This document shows positions 26,439 through 35,839 of a stretch of DNA of 64,000 nucleotides, in pieces. The stretch comes from Paraburkholderia phytofirmans OLGA172. Lineage in GTDB: Bacteria > Pseudomonadota > Gammaproteobacteria > Burkholderiales > Burkholderiaceae. The notes beneath the pieces were generated by a model, which was given only the letters and a program-made list of their open reading frames with translations, did no database searches and had not been told where the DNA came from. Made by a program: the position numbers and the translations under genes. Every line of letters begins with the position of its first letter. The stretch's first letter is position 1. The DNA is taken from positions 1,736,001 to 1,800,000 of the forward strand of contig NZ_CP014578.1 of NCBI RefSeq assembly GCF_001634365.1. Direction: 5' to 3'.

Positions 26439-28067
26439 GCGCATCCAGTGGGGACTTGCCCGTTGCAGCTTCGCGGCGAGGACGGGACTATCCTCCTGGA
26501 GAAGCGTGGCGGCCTGAACAAAAAAACGCTGCAGCACCTGGCGCAGCCGCGTCGCGGTGATGCCGGCCTGCCGGCTTCCGGGCAGATCACCGCCGCGTCC
26601 GAGTGTCGGGATTAACGGGATGTCCGGTCGCCAGCGCCGGCGGCTGACCGGCAACCCGCGCTGGATGAGGTAACGGTCGAGCGCCTCGCGTGCGAGCGGC
26701 GGCAGCGCCACCTTGCCGGGCTCCGCGCCCTTGCCGGTCACCTGCAACCATGCATCGTCGCGCGCATCGGTCGCGATGTCGCCGAGCGTCGCGCTCACGA
26801 GCTCATGCGCGCGCAGTCCCGTCGCATAGCTGAAATCGAGCAGGAAGCGCAGGCGCTGCGCGGCCGGTGCGCTCCAGCCAGACCACCCGGTTGACCATTC
26901 CAGCCCGTCGGCGAGGGCGCGGACGGTCCGCCATTCGGCGTCGGTGAGACTGCGGGCTGCGTCTAACGGACCGTGACTGCTGGCGCCGCGCACCCGGATG
27001 CCGGCAAACGGATTGGCCAGCACATAGCACTGCTCGATGAGCCAGCGGAACAGCGCGCGGATGACCGATAGCGCATACGCCGCCGAGCGGGGCGACAGGC
27101 CGTGCGCAAACGGGCGCCATCCGGCGGAGCGGCGCGAGCAGGGCGGTCCGGTCCAGCGCCCGCGCGGCGCCGGCCGTCGCAGGAACGCGCGGTAGGCGAT
27201 TGCATCGTCGGTCGTGAGCGATGACAGCGGCTGCTGCCATTCGACAATCGCCCACAGCATCAGCCGCTCGGCTTCCTTGCGGTACGCGCGCTGCGTGTCG
27301 GCCGACTCATGCAGGGCGAGCCACGACTGGATGGCCCCGTAATCATTGGTGGCGCCCAGCAGGCAGGCTTCACGCGGAGCACGGAAGCGGCCGCGTGAGC
27401 CGTCAAGGTCTTCCGGCAGGACGAGGTGTTCCCATGGGACGACCAGGGTCTGCTGTTCATCCGGCGCGGGCTGCGTCGCCTCTACCAGCTGCCGCGCGTG
27501 AGCAGTAAGGCGCGGGTGCGCAGCAAAGAACGCCTCGATGGTCCGGGCGCCGGTCACACCGAGCCCCGGGATGCTGCGCCACCAGCGCCGCCGCCGCGGC
27601 ACCCGCAGCGTCAGTTCGGCGAGCGTGCGGATGTGCTGCGCGTGCAGCGCGCGGACGGCGCGCGGCGCCAGCCACCTCGAAATGTCATCGGTCAGTCGCG
27701 GCTGCGGGATGGGCGCGGTACGCAGGATGTCGATCGCGTGGACGACCGCAGTCGCGTACCGGGTCCGGCTGGCCGTCTCATGGTCGAACAGCTGCGCAAG
27801 GTCGTCGCGCTGCCGGGAACGTGCAAACGTGACCACCGTGCGGCGGATCCGGCCAATCAGGCTGCGGGACGACTGGCCGTCGATGCGGAGGTGGGGGAGG
27901 TAGTGCGTGACGGCGGCGCGCGCGGTGAGACCCTCGTACCAGGCGCGCAGCGCAGCGAGTGACGCAAGGTCAGGGAAGGGAGGCGCAGCGGGGTCGGTGA
28001 CATCGGCCCCGGCCGGGATGCCGGGGGAGGGGCGGCCTCGCCCGGAGCGGGGCGGCGGCGTTTTCAT
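26439..28067 (-). pseudogene. Large tyrosine recombinase (integrase), N-terminal piece cut by the RIT element
   Basis: The minus-strand frame from ATG 28067 gives 543 native codons before the insertion. It has an N-terminal DUF3701-like segment (IPGLGVTGARTIEAFFAAHP, HhH-like), a core-binding region (WLALHESADTQRAYRKEAER), and a catalytic domain with FSYATGLRAHELVSATLGDI (Arg) and TGKGAEPGKVALPPLAREAL (Lys). It breaks exactly after HWMRH of the HxxR box. The frame runs on for 23 foreign codons into the RIT end. The Tyr-bearing remainder is at 22803-22991. Unrepaired, the protein lacks its nucleophile. Confidence 0.9.
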
Positions 28068-28088
28068 ATGGGGAAGTTTAGGTCAGCG

Positions 28089-28130
28089 ATGATGCTCTTG
28101 CGATAAAGCTATTTATCGCAATGGCATCAT
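28089..28130. repeat. 42-bp near-perfect palindrome beside the integrase start
   Basis: The arms ATGATGCTCTTGCGATAAA (28089-28107) and TTTATCGCAATGGCATCAT (28112-28130) match at 17 of 19 positions around GCTA; the inner 10 bp on each side (TTGCGATAAA/TTTATCGCAA) are perfect. It lies 22 bp upstream of the integrase ATG. Inverted arms of this size with a short centre are the usual form of a tyrosine-recombinase crossover site or a dimeric operator. No T-run follows, so a terminator is unlikely. Confidence 0.6.
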
Positions 28131-28204
28131 TGCTAGGCGCACCTGGGGCCGCAACTTTTGTTTGAGCTCTGCGTAGTTCGGCTTGCCATGCACCGTTCGT
28201 ATCG

Positions 28205-29017
28205 GTGCGACACGCCCGACAGAGTTACCTGTCTAGTCTGACCACTTATTCCGCGCGGCTACTGACGTGCTCCTGCACACGGAGTCTGCTAGTGTGGTAC
28301 GACGATGAGGGGAATATCCGGAAAACGAAGGTGCGCAAATTTGGGAAGCGATACTCCGACGAGTTTTCGCGGTTAGTGAACGGTGGTCTAAGCTTGTGCG
28401 CAGCCGGTCGTCGCCTCGGTATGGGTGAGACAAGCGCTTTGATTAGGGGAAACAAGCTGCTGCATCAGAAGTCGGAGACGGTGTCTCATCAAAAAATGGT
28501 CTCCTCATTGCGCCGCGCTTGGAGCGCGTGCGTGCGAAGACAACCGAGCGTTGGCAGGTTGACTCGAGCTTTTAAGGACAGTCCGGCCGTCTTTCTAAAA
28601 TTGTCGATATATGACGGCGATTGGCTGAAGGCCTTCAATCGACGACATGACGATAAAGGTCGTGGAAAGCGAATCGCTGCAAAGTGGGTTGCCAAAGCGA
28701 CTGCTTCATTGAAATCAGCGCATGCCAGTCTGCTCGCGCTCGAGATACCAGTTCAGGTTACTTGGACCAAACTGACGGAGGTTGCGGGCCTAGGATTTTC
28801 GCGGGGGTGCATGCACCATCCCGAAATTGCAACGCTTCGAGAAGAGCTTTGTGAGCCGGTCGTGAGATTTCGGGACCGGGCCTTTGACATCTGGCTGAGC
28901 CGCTTAGCGAGCAATCGTCCCAAAACATCGGCCCAATTCGCAGAGGTGACAGGTCTCAGGACACTTTCGCCTGCCCAAAAGATGCGCCTTGAGGTTTGGC
29001 TGAAGAAATCATCTTAG
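28205..29017 (+). pseudogene. TnsD/TniQ-family target-selection protein, C-terminal part only
   Basis: The frame gives about 270 aa that match the C-terminal half of TnsD-like proteins: a degenerate Cys-containing segment (LLTCSCTRSLLVW), VRKFGKRYSDEFSRLVNGGL, LCAAGRRLGMGETSALIRGN (HTH-like), and then RAWSACVRRQPSVG, YDGDWLKAFNRR and FDIWLSRLASNRPKTSAQFA repeats of the W-x(n)-L type. The N-terminal TniQ domain and zinc ribbon are absent, and a stop lies just upstream, so it is 5'-truncated. TnsD directs Tn7-like insertion to a fixed chromosomal site. No tnsABC was found here. Confidence 0.7.
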
Positions 29018-29150
29018 CGCGGGGGCCGTTTTCGCCTCGCTGAAAGCACGCAATACTGCGCCGGAAAAGCCGCCGTAAAATGGTGCGGCGCAGCGTGAGA
29101 GCGCATCGCGCCCCATTTTAGAAGGCGGTGCCTTTGCCCGTTTGACGGGC

Positions 29151-29370
29151 TTGACACCGACTTTACGTGGTTTAAGACGATTGGAAGCGGGCGCTTTGGA
29201 AAATTGACACCAACTTTGAACCGCACGGGGATGCAGTTATGAACGTGGAATCACGGGGTGAAGGAAAAACTTAGCACCAACTATGTTGTGTTCCATTATG
29301 TGCTATTGGCGCACAACAAAGTCTGCACCAACGGCCTGGGCCGGGTTTGCATGCAACAAAGTCTGCTCCA
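29151..29370. repeat. Cluster of five imperfect ~20-bp repeats, Tn7-like end candidate
   Basis: Three direct copies occur: TTGACACCGACTTTACGTGG (29151), TTGACACCAACTTTGAACCG (29204) and TTAGCACCAACTATGTTGTG (29271). Two copies occur in the opposite sense: GCACAACAAAGTCTGCACC (29311) and GCATGCAACAAAGTCTGCTCC (29349). The shared core is CACC(A/G)ACTTTGTTG. Several spaced, similar sites next to a tnsD gene are what TnsB-binding sites at a Tn7-like transposon end look like. The element boundary itself was not located. Confidence 0.55.
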
Positions 29371-29777
29371 AACGCCGAAATCGAGTTGCAGTGCACCATC
29401 CCGGATAGTCAACAGCTATGAGCCGGGCGGGTAACGCCGATCCGGCATCTCGCCTTCAGTAGCCTTCAAATTAGCGACGGAAGAGGTGCGGGCCAGACTT
29501 CTTCTTTATGCGACAGCCGACAATATGTGATCAGCTACCGGATGGCTTGCGCTACCAGGCAAGCAGTTGCCACGGCTCCACATCTATGGCACTAGCCAAA
29601 GCGTCGAGGGTGTTGGTAAATATTGGTAAACCGCGGTATAGCCTGGCGCTATTGAAAGCGCGAAATCACATGTTCGTGACGCGTAATGGGGCGAAGGGCA
29701 TAACATACCCAGCATCGAATATTTTCGGACGTCGCCATAAATAAAAATTTGCTTACTTAACGACTGTTGAGGAATGC
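29371..29777. other. Gene-poor leader of the poly-HAMP kinase
   Basis: About 400 bp contains no supported gene; a 78-codon ORF (29508-29744) has no recognisable features. The last 80 bp is AT-rich (ATAAATAAAAATTTGCTTACTT), suitable for a promoter. TGAGGAATGC precedes the kinase ATG as its ribosome site. Confidence 0.4.
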
Positions 29778-32700
29778 ATGGACACTGTAGCGGTCGAATC
29801 ATCGCGCCAAGTCAGCGAGCAATATGCTCTCGTCGCCAGCGCTCTAGGTGCGCTGCGCCGGGGTGATACGTCGTTTCGGCTGCCAGATAACTGGCCTGGA
29901 GATCTGGGAAGCCTCGCGTCCGAATTTAACGCGTTGGCCGTGCAAACAGCGCGGATTTCGCAGGACGTTGGGCGCATGACGCAGCGTCTTTCCGGACCGG
30001 CGGCCGATAGTCTGGACGCCGCCGTTAACACTGAAGCGCTTGCGGGTATGTGGCTCGACAGCGCATCGCACATCAATGCTCTCTTTGAAAGCGCGAAAGC
30101 CGGGCACGCGTGCACGAAAGCTATTCTCACCGCGCTGACTGCCTTGCAGAAGGGCGAGGTCGCGTCGCTGCCGCCGGACTGGACAGGAATGCACGGCAAG
30201 CTTTCGCATGTTTTCAACGGCGTGGTCGAGCAGAACATCCGCATGTCAGAAGAACTCGGCCGCTTAAGCCGGGTAGTCGGAAAGGAGGGGCGTCTGAAAG
30301 AGCGCGCGGCATTGCCCTATGCGCGAGGGTTCTGGGGCGAGTCGATCGAGGCTGTCAATTCCCTCATCGCAGACCTCGTTCACCCGACCAGTGAAGTCGC
30401 GCGGGTGATCGGTGCGGTCGCGCAGGGCGACCTCTCCAAGAGCATGGCGCTCGAGGCCGAAGGGAGGGCGTTGCAAGGCGAGTTCCTTCGTACGGCGAAA
30501 ACCATCAACACGATGGTCGAACAGCTCGGCACGTTTGCCGCAGAAGTCACGCGGGTCGCGCGCGAAGTCGGCACGGAAGGCAAGCTGGGTGGGCAGGCCG
30601 ACGTGCAGGGGGTGGCCGGTACCTGGAAGGACCTGACCGATTCAGTCAATTCGATGGCCGGCAATCTGACGAGCCAGGTCCGGAACATCGCCGAGGTGAC
30701 CAAGGCAGTAGCGGCGGGCGACCTGTCCAAGAAGATCACGGTGGACGTCAAGGGCGAAATTCTCGAACTCAAGAATACGATCAACACGATGGTGGACCAG
30801 TTGCGCTCCTTTGCGTCGGAGGTGACAAGGGTGGCGCGCGAGGTGGGCACCGAAGGAAAACTGGGCGGCCAGGCCGACGTGCAGGGCGTGGCCGGTACCT
30901 GGAAGGACCTGACCGACAACGTCAACTTCATGGCAGGCAACCTCACGAGCCAGGTGCGCAATATTGCTGAAGTCACCAAGGCCGTGGCTGCGGGCGATCT
31001 GTCCAAGAAAATCACCGTCGATGTGAAGGGCGAAATCCTCGAACTCAAGAACACGATCAATACGATGGTGGATCAGCTGCGCTCGTTCGCGTCCGAAGTG
31101 ACACGGGTGGCGCGGGAAGTGGGTACAGAGGGCAAGCTTGGCGGGCAGGCCGATGTGCAGGGCGTGGCCGGCACATGGAAGGACCTGACCGACTCGGTCA
31201 ATTCAATGGGCAGTAACCTGACGGCGCAGGTGCGCAACATCGCTGATGTCACGACCGCGGTCGCGGCAGGCGACCTGTCCAAAAAAATCACGGTGGACGT
31301 GAAGGGCGAAATTCTCGAGTTGAAGAACACCATCAACACGATGGTGGACCAGTTGCGCTCGTTTGCGTCGGAGGTGACGCGGGTCGCACGAGAGGTAGGC
31401 ACGGAGGGCAAGCTCGGCGGCCAGGCGGATGTGCAGGGCGTCGCCGGCACGTGGAAGGACCTCACGGATTCAGTCAATTCGATGGGCAGCAATCTCACGG
31501 CCCAGGTACGTAACATTGCCGCTGTGACGACCGCGGTGGCCGCCGGCGACCTGTCGAAGAAGATCACCGTCGATGTGAAGGGCGAAATCCTTGAACTGAA
31601 GAACACCATCAATACGATGGTTGACCAGCTGAGTTCGTTCGCATCGGAAGTGACCCGTGTCGCGCGGGAAGTCGGTACAGAGGGCAAGCTCGGCGGCCAG
31701 GCGGATGTGCAGGGTGTGGCCGGCACCTGGAAGGACTTGACCGACTCGGTCAATTCGATGGGCAGTAACCTGACGGCGCAGGTGCGCAACATCGCCGACG
31801 TGACGACGGCGGTGGCCGCCGGTGACCTGTCGAAGAAGATCACCGTTGACGTGAAGGGCGAAATCCTCGAGCTCAAGAACACCATCAACACGATGGTGGA
31901 CCAGTTGCGTTCGTTTGCGTCGGAGGTGACGCGGGTCGCGCGCGAGGTGGGCACCGAAGGCAAACTCGGCGGCCAGGCGGATGTGCAAGGGGTCGCGGGT
32001 ACCTGGAAAGATTTGACCGACAACGTCAATTTCATGGCGGGTAATCTGACAAGCCAGGTCCGCAATATCGCCGACGTGACGAAAGCCGTGGCGGCCGGCG
32101 ACCTTTCAAAAAAAATTACGGTGGACGTGAAGGGCGAAATTCTCGAGTTGAAGAACACCATCAACACGATGGTCGACCAGCTCAGTTCGTTCGCGTCGGA
32201 AGTGACCCGCGTTGCGCGCGAGGTCGGCACGCTGGGTAAGCTGGGCGGCCAGGCGGACGTGCAGGGCGTGGCGGGAACCTGGAAGGACCTGACCGACAAC
32301 GTCAACTTCATGGCCGGCAACCTGACCAGCCAGGTACGCAACATCGCGGACGTCACGAAGGCGGTCGCCGCGGGGGACCTGTCCAAGAAGATCACGGTGG
32401 ACGTGAAGGGCGAGATCCTCGAACTGAAAAACACCATCAACACGATGGTGGATCAGTTGCGCTCGTTTGCGTCCGAGGTCACCCGTGTGGCCCGGGAAGT
32501 AGGTACGGAAGGCAAGCTCGGCGGCCAGGCGGACGTTCAGGGGGTGGCAGGCACCTGGAAGGATCTGACCGACAACGTCAATTTCATGGCGGGCAACCTG
32601 ACGAGCCAGGTGCGTGGCATCGCGAAGGTGGTGACGGCCGTCGCAAACGGCGATCTGGCGCGTAAACTGACGGTCGAGGCGAAAGGGGAAATCGCAGCGC

Positions 32701-35700
32701 TCGCGGACACGATCAACAGCATGACCGACACACTGGCGACGTTTGCCGACCAGGTGACGACCGTGGCGCGCGAAGTCGGCGTCGAAGGCAAGCTCGGCGG
32801 ACAGGCCAAGGTGCCGGGCGCTTCCGGTACGTGGAAAGGGCTGACCGAAAACGTGAACCAGCTCGCGGCCAATCTGACCACCCAAGTGCGAGCCATTGCG
32901 GAGGTGGCCACCGCCGTGACGCAAGGCGACCTCACGCGATCGATTACGGTCGAGGCGCTAGGCGAAGTCGCGGCACTGAAGGATACGATCAACGAGATGA
33001 TCCGTAACCTGAAGGACACGACGCAGGTCAACACCGAGCAGGACTGGCTCAAGACCAATCTCGCCAAGTTCAGCCGCATGCTGCAAGGGCAGAAAGATCT
33101 CGTCGCCGTCGGCCAGCTCATCCTGTCCGAGCTTGCGCCGGTGGTCGGCGTGCAGCAGGCGGAGTTCTTCGTGCTCGACGCAGCATCCGAGTCGACTTCG
33201 CTTCGTCTGATGGCGAGCTATGCGTCGACCGGACGGCCGTCGCACGGCAAGCGTGTGCAACTGGGCGAAGGGCTGCTCGGGCAATGTGCGGTCGAGCGCC
33301 GCAAGATCCTGCTGGAACCCTCGGGGTCCGACAGTTTCCGTATCAAGTCCGGGTTGATCAGCGTCGTTCCGCACAACGTGCTGGTGCTGCCGATCGTCTT
33401 CGAAGGACAGGTCAAGGGCGTCATCGAGCTCGCGTCGGTCGAGCGCTTTAATCCCACCCACCAGGCCTTCCTCGATCAGCTGACCGAAAGCATCGGCATC
33501 GTCATCAATACGATTGAGGCCAATACGCGAACGGAGGACTTGCTCAAGCAGTCGCAGTCACTGGCGCACGAACTGCAAAGCCGTCAGGAAGAGTTGCAGC
33601 AGACCAATCAGGAACTGCAGGAAAAGGCACGGCTGCTCGCGCACCAGAACCAGGAAGTGGAGCGCAAGAACACCGAGGTCGAGCAGGCAAGACAGGCCCT
33701 TGAGGAAAAGGCGAAACAGCTTGCGTTGACCTCGAAGTACAAGTCTGAATTCCTCGCAAACATGTCCCATGAGTTGCGTACGCCGCTCAACAGCCTGCTG
33801 ATTCTTTCCGACCAGCTCTGCAAGAATCCCGAGGGGAATCTGTCGAGCAAGCAGATCGAGTTTTCCAGGACGATTCACTCGTCCGGCAACGACCTCCTGA
33901 TGTTGATCAACGACATCCTCGACCTGTCGAAGATCGAGTCCGGCACTGTTGTGATGGATTTTGCCGAACACCAGCTTGTGGACCTCACCTCTTATGTGGA
34001 GCGCACCTTCAGACACGTTGCGGACGCGCGCAGTGTCGATTTCGTCGTCCATGCCGGCGTGCGCTTGCCGGCGTCGATCCGCACCGATCTCAAGCGGCTC
34101 CAGCAGATCCTGAAGAACCTGCTGTCGAATGCGTTCAAGTTTACGCACCAGGGGCGCGTGACGCTTTCCATTGAGGAGGTGTTCGGCGGCTGGAGTGCCG
34201 ATAACGAAGGGCTCAACCGCGCCCAGCCTGTCATAGCGTTCTCGGTGTCGGATACGGGCATAGGGATTTCGCCCGACAAGCAGCAGATTATCTTCGAGGC
34301 GTTCCAGCAGGCCGACGGCAGTACGAGCCGCAAATACGGCGGGACGGGCCTTGGTCTTGCCATCAGCCGCGAGTTGTCCAAGCTGTTGGGCGGGGAAATT
34401 CGCCTCGTCAGTTCGCCAAATAAGGGGAGCACCTTCACGCTGTACCTGCCCTTCTCGGGGGAAACAGGTTGGGTAGCTCGCAGGAAGATTGCCGTTCCTG
34501 GCGAAGATAACGACGCGATCGCGATCGCTGCCGAACCGGCGGCCGCTAGAACTGCCGCGCATGAAGCTGATTCGCTGGCGGCCGAGGAGTTCGTCAGTTC
34601 CGTGATCGGCGAGACGAGCGAACTCGCTGAAACTCCGGAAGACGATCGCCTACGCATCAAGCCCGGCGACAAGGTACTGCTGATCGTTGAAAACGATCTG
34701 GCGTTTGCACATTTTCTGCTCGACGCAGCGCGCGAACATGACTTCAAAGGGCTAATCACGCCGCTCGGCGCACCAGCGTTGACTTTAGCCGATCAGTTTA
34801 AGCCGGACATCATCACGCTCGATCTGTTTCTGCCTGATATGGACGGTTGGCGGGTACTCGCCCGCCTCAAGCACGATCTGGCGACGAGACATATGCCGGT
34901 CTGCGTCATCTCGACGGACGAATCGCGTGACCGGGCGCTACAGGCCGGTGCGTTCGCCTTTCTTTCCAAACCGATCCAGTCGCGCGAGGTGCTGGATGTC
35001 GCATTGCACTCGATGGCAGCGTACGTCGATGCGGCGCCGCGCAAGGTTCTGGTCGCGCTGCCCGAAGGGCTCGAGCGCGAGCAGTTATCCCGATTGATAT
35101 CTAGCGATCGCATCGCATTGGGTTTCGTCTCAACGCGTGAACAGCTGCTCAGCGCGCTCGCTGAGCAGGAGCCGTGTGCGGTGATCGTCGGGTCCGCCCT
35201 GCTGGAGGCGAGCACGCGCGAGATCGAAGCGGAGCTCGCGCACCGCAACGAGTTTTCACCGCTGCCTCTGATCGTGTATGCAGCGCAGACAGATTCGCCG
35301 TCCGTCCGCACCAGCGACCGATTCGTGAGTCACACGGCCTCGAATCTTAGCCATCTTCTGGACTCGACGGTGGCGTTGCTGCACCTCAATCCCAAGTGGC
35401 TGCCGAACGAAGCGCGCGAGCTCATCGACAGTCTGCACCGGTCGGATGCGGATCTCGCTGGTCGCAAGGTGTTGATTGTCGATGACGACATGCGCAATAT
35501 CTTCGCACTGGCTACCATTCTCGAGGATCATGGCATGCGCCATGTGTGGGCGGACAACGGCCACGACGCGATAATACTTGTCGAGAGCGACCCCGAAATC
35601 GACATCGTGCTGATGGACATCATGATGCCGGAGATGGACGGGCTGACAACTACGAGGGAAATCCGCAAGAGGCCCGTTGGGCGAACCCTTCCCATCATCG

Positions 35701-35828
35701 CAGTGACGGCGAAAGCGATGAAAGGCGACCGCGAACGCTGCATTGAAGCGGGGGCGTGGGACTATCTTTCGAAGCCCGTCAATCGGGAAGACCTGCTTGC
35801 CGTGCTTCACGCGTGGCTGCATAGATAG
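29778..35828 (+). CDS. Soluble poly-HAMP hybrid histidine kinase (2016 aa)
   Basis: ATG 29778 follows TGAGGAATGC. Residues 1-250 hold two divergent HAMP-like units. Nine HAMP-type repeats of exactly 92 residues follow (about 253-1080), then a GAF domain (about 1095-1245), a coiled coil (1255-1325), HisKA with NMSHELRTP (about 1328), HATPase with [12 protein letters not shown] and [10 protein letters not shown], a receiver with DLFLPDMDG (about 1632-1745), a degenerate receiver-like segment (1755-1870, no acceptor Asp in place) and a final receiver with [11 protein letters not shown] (about 1896-2012). No membrane segment is present, as in group III fungal-type kinases such as Nik1. The following gene starts 11 bp downstream. 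The likely role is sensing osmotic or oxidative stress, by analogy. Confidence 0.93.
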   Translation: MDTVAVESSRQVSEQYALVASALGALRRGDTSFRLPDNWPGDLGSLASEFNALAVQTARISQDVGRMTQRLSGPAADSLDAAVNTEALAGMWLDSASHINALFESAKAGHACTKAILTALTALQKGEVASLPPDWTGMHGKLSHVFNGVVEQNIRMSEELGRLSRVVGKEGRLKERAALPYARGFWGESIEAVNSLIADLVHPTSEVARVIGAVAQGDLSKSMALEAEGRALQGEFLRTAKTINTMVEQLGTFAAEVTRVAREVGTEGKLGGQADVQGVAGTWKDLTDSVNSMAGNLTSQVRNIAEVTKAVAAGDLSKKITVDVKGEILELKNTINTMVDQLRSFASEVTRVAREVGTEGKLGGQADVQGVAGTWKDLTDNVNFMAGNLTSQVRNIAEVTKAVAAGDLSKKITVDVKGEILELKNTINTMVDQLRSFASEVTRVAREVGTEGKLGGQADVQGVAGTWKDLTDSVNSMGSNLTAQVRNIADVTTAVAAGDLSKKITVDVKGEILELKNTINTMVDQLRSFASEVTRVAREVGTEGKLGGQADVQGVAGTWKDLTDSVNSMGSNLTAQVRNIAAVTTAVAAGDLSKKITVDVKGEILELKNTINTMVDQLSSFASEVTRVAREVGTEGKLGGQADVQGVAGTWKDLTDSVNSMGSNLTAQVRNIADVTTAVAAGDLSKKITVDVKGEILELKNTINTMVDQLRSFASEVTRVAREVGTEGKLGGQADVQGVAGTWKDLTDNVNFMAGNLTSQVRNIADVTKAVAAGDLSKKITVDVKGEILELKNTINTMVDQLSSFASEVTRVAREVGTLGKLGGQADVQGVAGTWKDLTDNVNFMAGNLTSQVRNIADVTKAVAAGDLSKKITVDVKGEILELKNTINTMVDQLRSFASEVTRVAREVGTEGKLGGQADVQGVAGTWKDLTDNVNFMAGNLTSQVRGIAKVVTAVANGDLARKLTVEAKGEIAALADTINSMTDTLATFADQVTTVAREVGVEGKLGGQAKVPGASGTWKGLTENVNQLAANLTTQVRAIAEVATAVTQGDLTRSITVEALGEVAALKDTINEMIRNLKDTTQVNTEQDWLKTNLAKFSRMLQGQKDLVAVGQLILSELAPVVGVQQAEFFVLDAASESTSLRLMASYASTGRPSHGKRVQLGEGLLGQCAVERRKILLEPSGSDSFRIKSGLISVVPHNVLVLPIVFEGQVKGVIELASVERFNPTHQAFLDQLTESIGIVINTIEANTRTEDLLKQSQSLAHELQSRQEELQQTNQELQEKARLLAHQNQEVERKNTEVEQARQALEEKAKQLALTSKYKSEFLANMSHELRTPLNSLLILSDQLCKNPEGNLSSKQIEFSRTIHSSGNDLLMLINDILDLSKIESGTVVMDFAEHQLVDLTSYVERTFRHVADARSVDFVVHAGVRLPASIRTDLKRLQQILKNLLSNAFKFTHQGRVTLSIEEVFGGWSADNEGLNRAQPVIAFSVSDTGIGISPDKQQIIFEAFQQADGSTSRKYGGTGLGLAISRELSKLLGGEIRLVSSPNKGSTFTLYLPFSGETGWVARRKIAVPGEDNDAIAIAAEPAAARTAAHEADSLAAEEFVSSVIGETSELAETPEDDRLRIKPGDKVLLIVENDLAFAHFLLDAAREHDFKGLITPLGAPALTLADQFKPDIITLDLFLPDMDGWRVLARLKHDLATRHMPVCVISTDESRDRALQAGAFAFLSKPIQSREVLDVALHSMAAYVDAAPRKVLVALPEGLEREQLSRLISSDRIALGFVSTREQLLSALAEQEPCAVIVGSALLEASTREIEAELAHRNEFSPLPLIVYAAQTDSPSVRTSDRFVSHTASNLSHLLDSTVALLHLNPKWLPNEARELIDSLHRSDADLAGRKVLIVDDDMRNIFALATILEDHGMRHVWADNGHDAIILVESDPEIDIVLMDIMMPEMDGLTTTREIRKRPVGRTLPIIAVTAKAMKGDRERCIEAGAWDYLSKPVNREDLLAVLHAWLHR
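30534..33017 (+). repeat. Nine tandem 276-bp repeats encoding HAMP-type units
   Basis: Units start at 30534 + 276n with the codon for Phe of FA(A/S)[10 protein letters not shown] and run without indels to 33017. Units 2-7 are nearly identical in protein ([51 protein letters not shown]). The middle of each unit alternates between two versions ([17 protein letters not shown] and [17 protein letters not shown]). Units 8 and 9 diverge. At DNA level synonymous changes are frequent, so the array is not a recent exact expansion throughout. Confidence 0.92.
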
Positions 35829-35839
35829 GAGGACGGATC

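Noticed and set aside
31073..32443. 456-aa minus-strand ORF with repeated sequence
   Set aside because: It is the antisense of the HAMP repeat array; the repeats and long frame are a by-product of the plus-strand coding sequence.
30534..33017. Regular repeats as a possible CRISPR array
   Set aside because: The period is 276 bp, it is coding in every unit, and there are no short repeats with unique spacers.
33558..34562. 334-aa minus-strand ORF
   Set aside because: Antisense to the kinase core of the poly-HAMP protein; composition is that of a shadow frame.
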